Made by a program: the position numbers and the translations under genes
Shown: one piece after another, positions 53,294 to 61,723 of the stretch
How the letters are laid out: the number at the start of each line of letters is the position of its first letter
Position numbering within the stretch: position 1 is the first letter of the stretch
Assembly: GCF_900182655.1 (NCBI RefSeq)
Contig: NZ_FXTC01000001.1
Coordinates: forward strand, 1,132,358-1,196,357
Length of the DNA: 64,000 nucleotides
From: Chryseobacterium rhizoplanae
GTDB lineage: Bacteria > Bacteroidota > Bacteroidia > Flavobacteriales > Weeksellaceae
Reading direction: 5' to 3'
Notes under the pieces: generated by a model
Seen by the model: the letters and a program-made list of their open reading frames with translations, nothing else
Databases searched by the model: none
What the model was told of the DNA's origin: nothing

Positions 53294-56200
53294 ATGAAAA
53301 AGTGTTTTTCAGTTTTCGCTCTGGCACTTTCTCTTGCTGCTGGTGCACAGACCACGACAGAGAACTATGTATACAGCAAAGTAACACTCTCTGAAAATGG
53401 CAGTAAAAAATCAGAGACTATACAATATTTTGATGGTTTGGGACGGCCTAAGCAGACCATTCAGGTAAAATCGACTCCCTTGGGACAGGATATTGTAATG
53501 CCTGTTACCTATGATCAGCTGGGAAGACAAACCAGAAGTATTTTACCGGTTCCAATGCCCACTTCCAATCTTGGAATACAGAATGTTTCTGAAGCCACAG
53601 CCAATGCTTATTACGGAGTTCCCAACGCGTATTCCGAACAAAAACTGGAAGCTTCTCCTTTAGCGAGAGTTCTTGAAACTGCAAGCCCTGGAGCTGAGTG
53701 GGCTATGAATTCAGGTCATACCCGAAAAGCAGCCTATGAAATCAACAAAAACTCAGATAAGGTAAAGAAGTTCTCATTTACCAATTCATGGGTCAGCACC
53801 ATTGCAGTTTCTTCTGTTCCTACCGTTTCTTTTTACAATGAAAAAGTATTGGTAAAAACTTCAGGAACTGATGAAGATGGTAATAAAACCATTGAATTTA
53901 CCAATGGATTGGGACAAACCGTTCTGGTAAGAAAAGTAATTACCGCAACTGAAAATGCAGATACCTATTATCTTTACAACGATTATGGCCAGCTTATCTA
54001 TGTCATTTCTCCAAAAGCAGAGGCTCAGATTACCTCCAATAACAATGTTGTAACGCAGCAGATTCTGGATGATCTCTGCTATCAGTATAAATATGATAAT
54101 AAGGGCAGACTGGCAGAAAAGAAAATTCCCGGAAAAGGATGGGAATACATGGTGTATAATAAAGCTGATCGGCTTATTCTAACGCAGGATACGGTCCTTA
54201 AAGAAAAAGGGCAATGGCTTTTTACCAAATATGATCAATTTGGAAGAGTTGTGTACACAGGAATCACCAATAATGCTGCCAGCAGGGCATCAATGCAAAA
54301 CAGTGCCAATGTGAACACTAATCTATATGAAACCAGAACAGCAGCGGCAGGACTAACCATAAACAGCATGCCGGTATATTATACTAATCTTTCGACTCCT
54401 ACCGGGGTTACTCAGATTTTAAGCGTTAATTATTATGATACCTATCCCGAATACAGCTTTAATCCTGCATTTCCATCAACAATTTTTGGAAAACCTGTCT
54501 TAACGGATAACCTTACGGGAAATCTAAGCACAAGGGCTCTTCCTGTAATGAGCCTGGTAAAAAATATAGAGGATGACAGCTGGACGAAAAGTTATAGCTA
54601 CTATGACACCAAAGGAAGACCTGTTGGAGGATATTCAATTAACCATCTTGGAGGCTATACGAGAACAGAATCTGAACTTGATTTTGCTGGAGTACCGCTT
54701 CAAGTAAAAACTTATCATAAAAGACTCAATACCGATATGGAGAGAGTTATTACTGAAGTTTTCACTTATGACAACCAAAACAGACTGCTTACCCACACCC
54801 ATCAGGTAGACAGCAACACACCCGAAATTCTGAACCAGAATAAGTATAATGAGCTTTCTCAACTGCAATCTAAAAAAGTGGGCGGAACTTCCGCAGCTTC
54901 TCCTCTTCAGGTTGTAGATTATACCTATAACATCAGAGGGTGGATTACTAAAATCAATGATCCTGCGAATCTGAACGGAAAACTTTTTGGCTATGAAATA
55001 AAGTACCAGAATCCTGTTTATACCAACATTGCTGCCGGGAAGTTTAATGGTAATATTGCAGAAATAGACTGGAAGAATTCATCCGAAGATGTGTTGAAAA
55101 GATATTCATATTCCTATGATGTTCTTAACAGGCTGAAAGATGCAATCTATACGGAGCCGAATGCTACCAATCCTTATAACAACAATTATAATGAGAATCT
55201 AACCTACGATCTCAACGGAAATATTGCGACTCTCAAAAGAAATGCTTTTCCGGTATCAGGAAATACTTCTACTCTTGTAGATGATCTTACCTATCAATAT
55301 ACAGGAAACCGTTTAACGAAAGTTACAGAAAACGCATTGAATGATACGGGATACGAAGGAGGAAATAACCCTATTACCTATGACCTGAACGGTAATATGA
55401 AAGATATGTTGGATAAGGGTATTCAGTCTATTGGATATAACTACCTGAATCTTTCCGATAATTATACAATCCAGCAGACAGTTCCGCTTGGAGGAACCTT
55501 TAGCAGTACTATAAATTATCTTTACCGTGCTGATGGCAGCAAGCTTAGAAAAACGTTTTCAACGACTCCATTACGGGGATCAACAAGTACTACTGTAACC
55601 GACTATCTGGATGGTTTCCAGTATAGTTATTCTGAAGGAGGCGGGATATGTATAACTTGCAGAACAGAAAACGCCTATGAACAGCAGGCATATAAAGGAA
55701 TTTCCGGAATTATACTTCCCGGAGAGGGAATTTGGAAATTAGATTTTGTACCTACTGCAGAAGGAGTATACAGTTTCACAGAAAACCGTTATATTTACCA
55801 GTACAGAGATCATCTTGGAAATACCAGGATAAGTTTTGCGAAAAACAGCGAAGGCGCTCTTGAAGTGACAGATACCAACAATTATTATCCGTTCGGGCTC
55901 AATCATATTTCAGGAATGTTTAGCACATCCGGTTTCGGAAGTTATTATTCTTACAAATATAATGGTAAAGAGCTTCAGGAAACAGGAATGTTTGACTATG
56001 GAGCAAGAATGTACATGCCAGATCTTGGAAGATGGGGCGTGATAGACCCGCTAGCAGAAGCATCCAGAAGGTTTACACCATACCATTACGGGAACAATAA
56101 CCCGATAAGGTTTATAGACCCTGATGGAAGACTCACAGTAGATAACCTGCAAGGAGGATATAGTACGGGAAGTGCGGTTGCAGATTTTATGTACAGAACC

Positions 56201-56977
56201 GGCTTAAGTTCAGATGAAAGAAATATGCCTTTATTCTACCGTAATGAGGGTGGAGCGATGATAAGAACTGAAGCCTTAGGGAATGAAGGACAAGGTGGTG
56301 GAAGCGGACCTACTCCCAGAAGCAGTACAGGTCCCGGAGTTATAGAAAGATTTATAAGTTGGCTGTTTGGGGGAAAGAAAAAAGTAGTAAGGCTAGAAGT
56401 TGGGCAAGTAGAAAGGGTTCAACAAACAGCATTGTTTGGACTTATTAGAAATGCTAATGTAAACGCCAATGGTGAAAGCCCATTAGAACAATATAGGACA
56501 TGGAGAGATAATCCATCATACCATGCAGGTGAAAGCTGGCTTGACAGATTTGCCAGAAATGTGAACAGTTCTCATATGGAGATACTACAAGATGAAGGAA
56601 GCGGTGGCGGATTGATGTTTGGTGGTTATGGAAAGACTATAGCTGCTGCAGAAGAGGTTTCTATGACATCAAAGATTGCTGCCGAAGCAGAAGCAAATGG
56701 TATTTTAAGTACTCAAAGAGGAATTAATCCTGCAAAAGTTGCCGAATATTTTGAACAAATGTCAAATGGTACTTACAAACCTACAGGAGGTGCGGGATAT
56801 ATCTATGAAGGGAAATATATCTTAACAGATGGAAATCATAGAATGAATGCGGCTATTCAGCATGGGATAGAAAGTGGTAATTTTAAATATGTTGAGGAAA
56901 TAATCAATAAGGGAAACTTTATAAGAAGAAATCCTCTAATAGACAATTATAAAGTTTATAAACTACCTGTAAAATAA
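53294..56977 (+). CDS. DUF6443/RHS-core polymorphic toxin with ParB-like C-terminal domain
   Basis: 1227 residues from ATG 53294 (a start at 53252 is also open; the later one gives the signal peptide KKCFSVFALALSLAAGAQ). DUF6443-like region (SETIQYFDGLGRPKQTIQV), YD repeats, and an RHS-associated core ending DPDGR near residue 945 ([28 protein letters not shown]). A linker follows, then the C-terminal tip (about 1040-1227) with a ParB/Srx-like motif YILTDGNHRMNAA near 1179. This is the only module with an intact export signal and core. Its likely immunity gene follows in seven bases. Confidence 0.9.
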   Translation: MKKCFSVFALALSLAAGAQTTTENYVYSKVTLSENGSKKSETIQYFDGLGRPKQTIQVKSTPLGQDIVMPVTYDQLGRQTRSILPVPMPTSNLGIQNVSEATANAYYGVPNAYSEQKLEASPLARVLETASPGAEWAMNSGHTRKAAYEINKNSDKVKKFSFTNSWVSTIAVSSVPTVSFYNEKVLVKTSGTDEDGNKTIEFTNGLGQTVLVRKVITATENADTYYLYNDYGQLIYVISPKAEAQITSNNNVVTQQILDDLCYQYKYDNKGRLAEKKIPGKGWEYMVYNKADRLILTQDTVLKEKGQWLFTKYDQFGRVVYTGITNNAASRASMQNSANVNTNLYETRTAAAGLTINSMPVYYTNLSTPTGVTQILSVNYYDTYPEYSFNPAFPSTIFGKPVLTDNLTGNLSTRALPVMSLVKNIEDDSWTKSYSYYDTKGRPVGGYSINHLGGYTRTESELDFAGVPLQVKTYHKRLNTDMERVITEVFTYDNQNRLLTHTHQVDSNTPEILNQNKYNELSQLQSKKVGGTSAASPLQVVDYTYNIRGWITKINDPANLNGKLFGYEIKYQNPVYTNIAAGKFNGNIAEIDWKNSSEDVLKRYSYSYDVLNRLKDAIYTEPNATNPYNNNYNENLTYDLNGNIATLKRNAFPVSGNTSTLVDDLTYQYTGNRLTKVTENALNDTGYEGGNNPITYDLNGNMKDMLDKGIQSIGYNYLNLSDNYTIQQTVPLGGTFSSTINYLYRADGSKLRKTFSTTPLRGSTSTTVTDYLDGFQYSYSEGGGICITCRTENAYEQQAYKGISGIILPGEGIWKLDFVPTAEGVYSFTENRYIYQYRDHLGNTRISFAKNSEGALEVTDTNNYYPFGLNHISGMFSTSGFGSYYSYKYNGKELQETGMFDYGARMYMPDLGRWGVIDPLAEASRRFTPYHYGNNNPIRFIDPDGRLTVDNLQGGYSTGSAVADFMYRTGLSSDERNMPLFYRNEGGAMIRTEALGNEGQGGGSGPTPRSSTGPGVIERFISWLFGGKKKVVRLEVGQVERVQQTALFGLIRNANVNANGESPLEQYRTWRDNPSYHAGESWLDRFARNVNSSHMEILQDEGSGGGLMFGGYGKTIAAAEEVSMTSKIAAEAEANGILSTQRGINPAKVAEYFEQMSNGTYKPTGGAGYIYEGKYILTDGNHRMNAAIQHGIESGNFKYVEEIINKGNFIRRNPLIDNYKVYKLPVK
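55837..56300 (+). repeat. RHS core DNA, master copy
   Basis: The stretch from ISFAKNSEGALEV to about GNEGQGGG is repeated, in frame but with toxin switches afterwards, at 58154, 60068 and 61700. The DNA is highly similar across copies, the pattern expected for recombination-driven exchange of C-terminal tips. Confidence 0.85.
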
Positions 56978-56983
56978 AAAATA

Positions 56984-57520
56984 ATGTATAAACAAATAAT
57001 GCTTTTCAATAAAAATATCAATTTAGAAATTGGAAGTGTATACGTAATTTTTAATAATTACTTATTACAAGAAGACAAATTACATCAATCAGAAAAAATC
57101 TTTTACATTAATTTACCTTTTTATAATTCTATTAAAATTTCAGAATATATAAATGATAAGGATTTATCTATTGAGAAATACAAAAAATTAATTAAAAAAT
57201 ACAATTTAGAATTTATTAAACCTCAAGAAATTATTGATGTATTTAATCAGTTAGTTTATGCAATTATCAATGAGATTGAAAGCCATGATATTTTTATAAT
57301 TGGGACAATGGGAATATCTTTTGAAAGTACAAAGTTAATCTTAAAAGAGTTAATAAATATTGCCAAAACACATGAAAAAACATTCGTTTTTGTGCAAAAT
57401 GAATCAAAAAATCTTAATATTATAGAAAAAATTGATCTCTTGAAATTAAATAATTTTGAAACTTGGTATGTAAATAAGTTAGAAAACAATGATGATTTTG
57501 TATTTAAACAAAGAAGGTAA
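56984..57520 (+). CDS. Candidate immunity protein for the ParB-like toxin
   Basis: 178 residues, very rich in Lys/Asn/Ile and in A/T codons compared with the RHS gene. It starts seven bases after the toxin stop. No family recognised. A segment SHDIFIIGTMGISFESTKLI resembles DNIVISNVGFHMISFEFLID in the next protein, so the two are probably divergent paralogues. Position and composition indicate the neutralising partner; direct evidence of function is absent. Confidence 0.7.
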   Translation: MYKQIMLFNKNINLEIGSVYVIFNNYLLQEDKLHQSEKIFYINLPFYNSIKISEYINDKDLSIEKYKKLIKKYNLEFIKPQEIIDVFNQLVYAIINEIESHDIFIIGTMGISFESTKLILKELINIAKTHEKTFVFVQNESKNLNIIEKIDLLKLNNFETWYVNKLENNDDFVFKQRR

Positions 57521-57559
57521 TGAAAAAGTACATAAATTCCCTGTAAAACCAACAAGATA

Positions 57560-57967
57560 ATGAACAGAGTATCTATAATTAATTCAAAGGAGTTACAAAC
57601 CTTAAAGGATATGAATGATTATGTTTTCGTTAATTTTGCCTATGATAATGCTCTAAAAATAGGTTATTTTTACGATGAAATTAGGAAGAATGAGAGAATT
57701 AAGTTAATTAATTTATTTAATCAATTAACAGGTATTGAAATTAGAGTAGATGATACCTTAGGTAAATTACACATAATTTTACTAAAATTATTAATCGATG
57801 GAAAAAAAGATAATATCGTTATTAGCAATGTTGGTTTCCATATGATATCATTTGAGTTTTTGATTGATAATTTGAAAAAAATCTTTCAACATCTAAATGA
57901 ATTAGTAAATAAAAATGTAATTATAGTTGACTGTAATCTTAATAATCCTGAGGATATTAATATTTAG
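57560..57967 (+). CDS. Orphan immunity paralogue
   Basis: 135 residues, AT-rich. Shares with the preceding protein the order FVNFAYDNALKIGYF ... DGKKDNIVISNVGFHMISF ... NKNVIIVDCNLNN. A second, shorter homologue beside a toxin is typical of retained immunity genes protecting against a related toxin not encoded here. It is followed by a strong terminator. Not fused to any toxin fragment. Confidence 0.65.
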   Translation: MNRVSIINSKELQTLKDMNDYVFVNFAYDNALKIGYFYDEIRKNERIKLINLFNQLTGIEIRVDDTLGKLHIILLKLLIDGKKDNIVISNVGFHMISFEFLIDNLKKIFQHLNELVNKNVIIVDCNLNNPEDINI

Positions 57968-58030
57968 AGCAATATTTCAAAACTTAACCCACTGGCGCAG
58001 GCATATTGTGCGTGTCCGTGAGTAAAACAA

Positions 58031-58062
58031 AAAAACCACTGCTTTTGTAGTGGTTTTTCTTC
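58031..58062 (+). terminator. Terminator after module 1
   Basis: AAACCACT (58033-58040) pairs with AGTGGTTT (58049-58056) over eight bases, with A-run and T-run flanks. It separates the expressed RHS module from the first silent cassette. Confidence 0.87.
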
Positions 58063-58153
58063 TCTTTTTCTATTCTAGAGAAACCAATATAGAGATCATC
58101 TTGACAGATAAGTGAAAGATTAGCTTTGACGAAGGCTGTGAACGTAGTTCAAC

Positions 58154-58192
58154 CAGATAAGTTTTGCAAAAAACAGCGAAGGAGCTCTTGAA
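58154..58192 (+). repeat. 5' edge of the second RHS core copy
   Basis: Homology to the master core (55837) begins here with AGTTTTGCAAAAAACAGCG. The reading frame is open only from a TAG a few codons upstream, and no signal peptide, promoter or usual start precedes it, so this is the tail of an RHS gene joined to unrelated DNA. Confidence 0.75.
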
Positions 58193-59284
58193 GTGACAGA
58201 CACCAACAATTATTATCCGTTTGGTCTCAACCATATTTCGGGAATATTCAGCACATCTGGTTTTGGAGGTTATTACTCTTATAAATATAATGGTAAAGAG
58301 CTTCAGGAAACAGGGATGTTTGATTACGGAGCAAGAATGTACTTGCCGGATTTAGGAAGATGGGGAGTTATTGATCCACTAGCAGAAACATCCAGAAGAT
58401 TTACCCCTTACCATTATGGAAATAATAACCCAATAAGGTTTATCGATCCAGATGGAAGACTTACTGTAGATAACTTACAGGGTGGATATACCAGAGGAAG
58501 TGCAGTAGCAGATTTTCTGCAAAGAACTGGGTTGGCAGGAAATGAACAGAATATGCCGTTATTCTACCGTGATGAAGGCGGAGCCATGATAACAACGGAA
58601 GCTGTGGGAAATGACGGACAAGGTGGTGGTGATGAAACTAAACAAGGACCTAAACCCGGTATTTTAAAGAATATAGGTAATTTCATTGGAAGGCTATTTG
58701 GTAGGAATAACAATAAAAATAAAGTAGAAGTTGGCCCTGCTGAACAAATTTCAGAAAAACAGTTTTCAAACGAGATTAGTGCATGGCAAATTGTTAGTGC
58801 TTTGTTGTTTAACAGCACAGATCCTTACTCAGCAATTGGAAATATGGGGGTAGGAGACTATGCTGAGGAAAGAGAGAATGTTGGTATGGCAGCTATGATC
58901 TTTATTAATCCGGAGGCTGCTGCTGAGGGATTGGAAAGGAAAGCTCTGTCTAGAGGAGCAATGTCAAAAATCTGGGGAGCTGGCCCGAAAAGAATTGACC
59001 CACAAAACCTTCCAAAAAGTGTAACAGAAGATTGGGTTGAAATTTTAGCAGGGAGAGGGGTAAAACAACTTGATGAATTTGGAGTACATGCTGTAACTCA
59101 AAATAGATCAGGAATAAGCCCCAAATGGGTTGGATCATTAGAGTGGAAAATAAAAGATGTCCCTGGCTCTGTTGGATTAAATAGCAGCAGAATTGTTCAA
59201 CATCCTGATGGGAAGTGGGGGCTAGTTATTGATCATGATTATACAAAAATTATAAATTTACCGACAAGTTCGGCAGTAAAATGA
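58193..59284 (+). CDS. Silent RHS cassette with barnase-like (BECR-fold) RNase tip
   Basis: 363 codons counted from a GTG; no convincing start or promoter, so probably not expressed alone. Core (PFGLNHISG ... DPDGR), then constant [19 protein letters not shown], linker ETKQGPKPGI and a new tip. The end has RIVQHPDGKWGL (about 333-344) and VIDHDYTKIINL (345-356), laid out like the last strands of barnase-type RNases, where the His of a D-H-Y motif is catalytic. The next gene encodes a barstar-like protein, which supports this. It overlaps that gene by four bases (ATGA). Confidence 0.72.
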   Translation: MTDTNNYYPFGLNHISGIFSTSGFGGYYSYKYNGKELQETGMFDYGARMYLPDLGRWGVIDPLAETSRRFTPYHYGNNNPIRFIDPDGRLTVDNLQGGYTRGSAVADFLQRTGLAGNEQNMPLFYRDEGGAMITTEAVGNDGQGGGDETKQGPKPGILKNIGNFIGRLFGRNNNKNKVEVGPAEQISEKQFSNEISAWQIVSALLFNSTDPYSAIGNMGVGDYAEERENVGMAAMIFINPEAAAEGLERKALSRGAMSKIWGAGPKRIDPQNLPKSVTEDWVEILAGRGVKQLDEFGVHAVTQNRSGISPKWVGSLEWKIKDVPGSVGLNSSRIVQHPDGKWGLVIDHDYTKIINLPTSSAVK

Positions 59285-59985
59285 AAATAGAACTTTTATT
59301 AGAAGAACAATTATTGCTTACGACAAGCTATATAAAATTGATTTATAAAAAAGATTTTGATAAAATAATCATACGGAGAGAATATATTAAATTTATCAAT
59401 TTACAATTTGGAAAACTATTACAGAAAGATTTAATTATTAGAGTTTCTTTTAAAACTTTTAAAAATGACTATGCCTTTAATACTTCTGATATTACAATTA
59501 ATACAAAAGAAATTATCATATCAGGAATTCTCAATGATCCATTAGGAATATATGATCAAGGATATATTGATAATTTTAAACTACTTACTGATCAAAAAGG
59601 AAAAATAAAATGGTATGATCTAACTGATAAACAAAAATATTATTATTTAAGAGGATGTGTTTTACTAGGTGGAGTAAAAGAGAATATAGATAATAGAAAC
59701 TCAACAATAATTATTGATCTATCAAATGTACAAATTGATTTAGATGTATATTATGAAATTGGAAAATCTTTTTTTACTTCGTTCGGTTATTTTGGTACTG
59801 AATTCCATTCTTTTAGAGACTGTTTAGTTAGCATCAAAGAATCGTTAAATCAAAGAGAAAATATGCCAATTTTAAAAATAAGGGGATATAAAAATTTTGA
59901 AAAAAATTTTTCAAACAATATTTTATTTAGTGACTTTTATGAGAAATTCACAAATGTTGGTTTCAAGATTGAAAATGTGAAATAA
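59281..59985 (+). CDS. Barstar-like immunity protein
   Basis: 234 residues. The C-terminal part (about 141-234) reads STIIIDLSNVQIDLDVYYEI, SFGYFGTEFHSFRDCLVSI and later ILKIRGYKNFEKN, the strand-helix order of barstar with the DCL motif (Asp180-Cys181) matching barstar's WDCL region. The first 140 residues are an unrecognised beta-rich extension. It directly follows, with overlap, a tip with barnase-like end motifs. Inhibition of that RNase is a strong inference. Confidence 0.72.
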   Translation: MKIELLLEEQLLLTTSYIKLIYKKDFDKIIIRREYIKFINLQFGKLLQKDLIIRVSFKTFKNDYAFNTSDITINTKEIIISGILNDPLGIYDQGYIDNFKLLTDQKGKIKWYDLTDKQKYYYLRGCVLLGGVKENIDNRNSTIIIDLSNVQIDLDVYYEIGKSFFTSFGYFGTEFHSFRDCLVSIKESLNQRENMPILKIRGYKNFEKNFSNNILFSDFYEKFTNVGFKIENVK

Positions 59986-60013
59986 GGTTTAATATTCCGA
60001 ACAGATAGCTAAT

Positions 60014-60046
60014 AAATTATAGTATTGAAAATCAATACTATAATTT
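60014..60046. terminator. Perfect 15-bp hairpin after module 2
   Basis: AAATTATAGTATTGA (60014-60028) pairs with TCAATACTATAATTT (60032-60046) over AAA. No long T-run follows, so it is a terminator-like structure of uncertain strength. Confidence 0.6.
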
Positions 60047-60067
60047 AAAATATAACTGTAAAGAACT

Positions 60068-60162
60068 TCGGGCTGAACCATATCTCAGGATCATTCAGTA
60101 CTGCAGGTTTCGGAAGTTTTTACAGTTATAAATACAATGGTAAAGAGCTTCAGGAAACAGAG
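60068..60162 (+). repeat. 5' edge of the third RHS core copy
   Basis: TTCGGGCTGAACCATATC restores homology to the master core near PFGLNHISG. It reads in frame to [11 protein letters not shown], joining the coding part at 60163. No start codon or promoter precedes it. Confidence 0.75.
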
Positions 60163-61125
60163 ATGTTTGATTACGGAGCAAGAATGTACTTGCCGGATTT
60201 AGGTAGGTGGGGAGTCATTGATCCACTAGCAGAAGCATCCAGAAGATTTACCCCTTACCATTATGGAAACAACAACCCGATAAGGTTTATCGATCCGGAT
60301 GGAAGACTTACGGTAGATAACCTGCAAGGAGGATATAGTACGGGAAGTGCGGTTGCAGATTTTATGCAAAGAACTGGCATGGTTGGAAATGAACAGGATA
60401 TGCCATTATTTTACCGCAATGAAGGAGGAATGATGATAAGAACCAATGCTTTGGGAAATGATGGCCAAGGTGGCGGAGGCAGTTTTACATTTATTGGAAA
60501 AGCAGCAGTATCTATATTTAATTATTTCAAAGATGGAGGGAGAATGTCTGGACTGAGCTTCGGTGATACTGAGCTGACATGGTATACGGGTACTGCTACC
60601 CAGGATGCTTATAGAATGGGTGATGATATCTATTCAGACATAGATCTCGGAGGAATACATAAAGCAAAAATTGCTAATTACAACCCTATAGCCTATGGAG
60701 AATTAGTAGACAGAGGCTTTAACTGGATTCAAAGCCATCCTAGAGAAGTATCAGCTTTTGCAGGTATTATACAGGCTGGGTCTACAATTGCCGAAAAAGG
60801 ATTGACAAATTGGAATATACCTTCTAATATAGCAAAAAGCCGTATTTTTGCAGAAACTATAAGTACAAGATTACCTTTTTCTGCCAAAGCATTAGGGAAT
60901 ACTTCAAGAGTTCTTGGTATTGCAGGAAAAGTTGTTGGGGCTTTAGGTTTAATGAATACCGCTTATCAATATAGACAAGGTAATATCTCTGGTACGAGAG
61001 CCATTGTTGATGGGGTAATGGGAGTTGCCGGATTCTTTCCTGCCACAGCCTGGGTATCTCTAGGTTATTTTGCAGGTATGGCTATTTATGAACATTATTA
61101 TAACGATGACAAACCTATATTTTAA
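60163..61125 (+). CDS. Silent RHS cassette with membrane-active tip
   Basis: 320 codons counted from an internal ATG. Core and constant region to about GNDGQGGG, then a unique tip. The tip ends in a Gly/Ala-rich hydrophobic stretch ([19 protein letters not shown] ... [20 protein letters not shown]) able to form two helices, as in pore-forming toxin domains. The adjacent gene is a multi-spanning membrane protein, as expected for immunity to a membrane toxin. No start, signal or promoter of its own. Toxin type is inference. Confidence 0.65.
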   Translation: MFDYGARMYLPDLGRWGVIDPLAEASRRFTPYHYGNNNPIRFIDPDGRLTVDNLQGGYSTGSAVADFMQRTGMVGNEQDMPLFYRNEGGMMIRTNALGNDGQGGGGSFTFIGKAAVSIFNYFKDGGRMSGLSFGDTELTWYTGTATQDAYRMGDDIYSDIDLGGIHKAKIANYNPIAYGELVDRGFNWIQSHPREVSAFAGIIQAGSTIAEKGLTNWNIPSNIAKSRIFAETISTRLPFSAKALGNTSRVLGIAGKVVGALGLMNTAYQYRQGNISGTRAIVDGVMGVAGFFPATAWVSLGYFAGMAIYEHYYNDDKPIF

Positions 61126-61542
61126 ATGATTAGATTTATAAGATTACTTTTTTATCATATTTATGTTTTCTATAATAGAAAAGAAGGAAAATCATTAGCA
61201 AAATTTTCTACCTTTTTAGTTTTTATAGTTATATGTTCTGTTTTAATCACGACTATCTATGACCTGATTTATCAATATTATGATATTAATTATACAACGC
61301 TTTCTGGAAAGCCGTACATAATTGTTTGTGTTGTTATTGGTATTATCATTGCTTACTATTTATATAAAGAGAGTTTTCAGGATTTTAATGAAAATTATGA
61401 TTATAATAAAAATTACTATTATTACTTTTTCATCATAATAATGTTCACTCTTGGTTTATTTATTTATGGAGGTAAGGTTAGTAGAGAAAGAATTTTTAAA
61501 CAAAGAGAGTTACAAAAGGAACATATTGAAAACAAAAAGTAA
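61126..61542 (+). CDS. Membrane immunity protein candidate
   Basis: 138 residues with about three transmembrane helices (FSTFLVFIVICSVLITTIY; YIIVCVVIGIIIAYYLY; YYFFIIIMFTLGLFIYGG) and Lys/Tyr-rich ends, AT-rich. Starts at the base after the toxin stop. Membrane location fits a pore-forming or inner-membrane-targeting toxin. No family recognised. Confidence 0.7.
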   Translation: MIRFIRLLFYHIYVFYNRKEGKSLAKFSTFLVFIVICSVLITTIYDLIYQYYDINYTTLSGKPYIIVCVVIGIIIAYYLYKESFQDFNENYDYNKNYYYYFFIIIMFTLGLFIYGGKVSRERIFKQRELQKEHIENKK

Positions 61543-61582
61543 AACTAATATAAAATAGGTAATGCTCAAGATATGTTGGTAA

Positions 61583-61618
61583 AAAAATATAGCGTTGAAA
61601 TCAACGCTATATTTTTTT
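61583..61618 (+). terminator. Terminator after module 3
   Basis: AAAAATATAGCGTTGA (61583-61598) pairs with TCAACGCTATATTTTT (61601-61616) over AA, with a T-run. Strong rightward terminator 41 bases past the immunity gene. Confidence 0.87.
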
Positions 61619-61699
61619 AAATTTAATGAAAAACTAAAAATTTAAATAATATTTTGATTATAGAAAACAAAATTATATAATTATAGATAGAGACAGTAC

Positions 61700-61723
61700 A
61701 CTCCGAATCTGGAACAATGGGGC
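61700..61723 (+). repeat. 5' edge of the fourth RHS core copy
   Basis: In frame P-N-L-E-Q-W-G, equivalent to P-D-L-G-R-W-G of the core, begins after unrelated DNA. This copy is the shortest: it keeps only the last third of the core. Confidence 0.7.

Noticed and set aside
54635..54868. Reverse-strand frame inside the RHS gene
   Set aside because: A shadow of the real gene; the forward strand encodes clear YD repeats.
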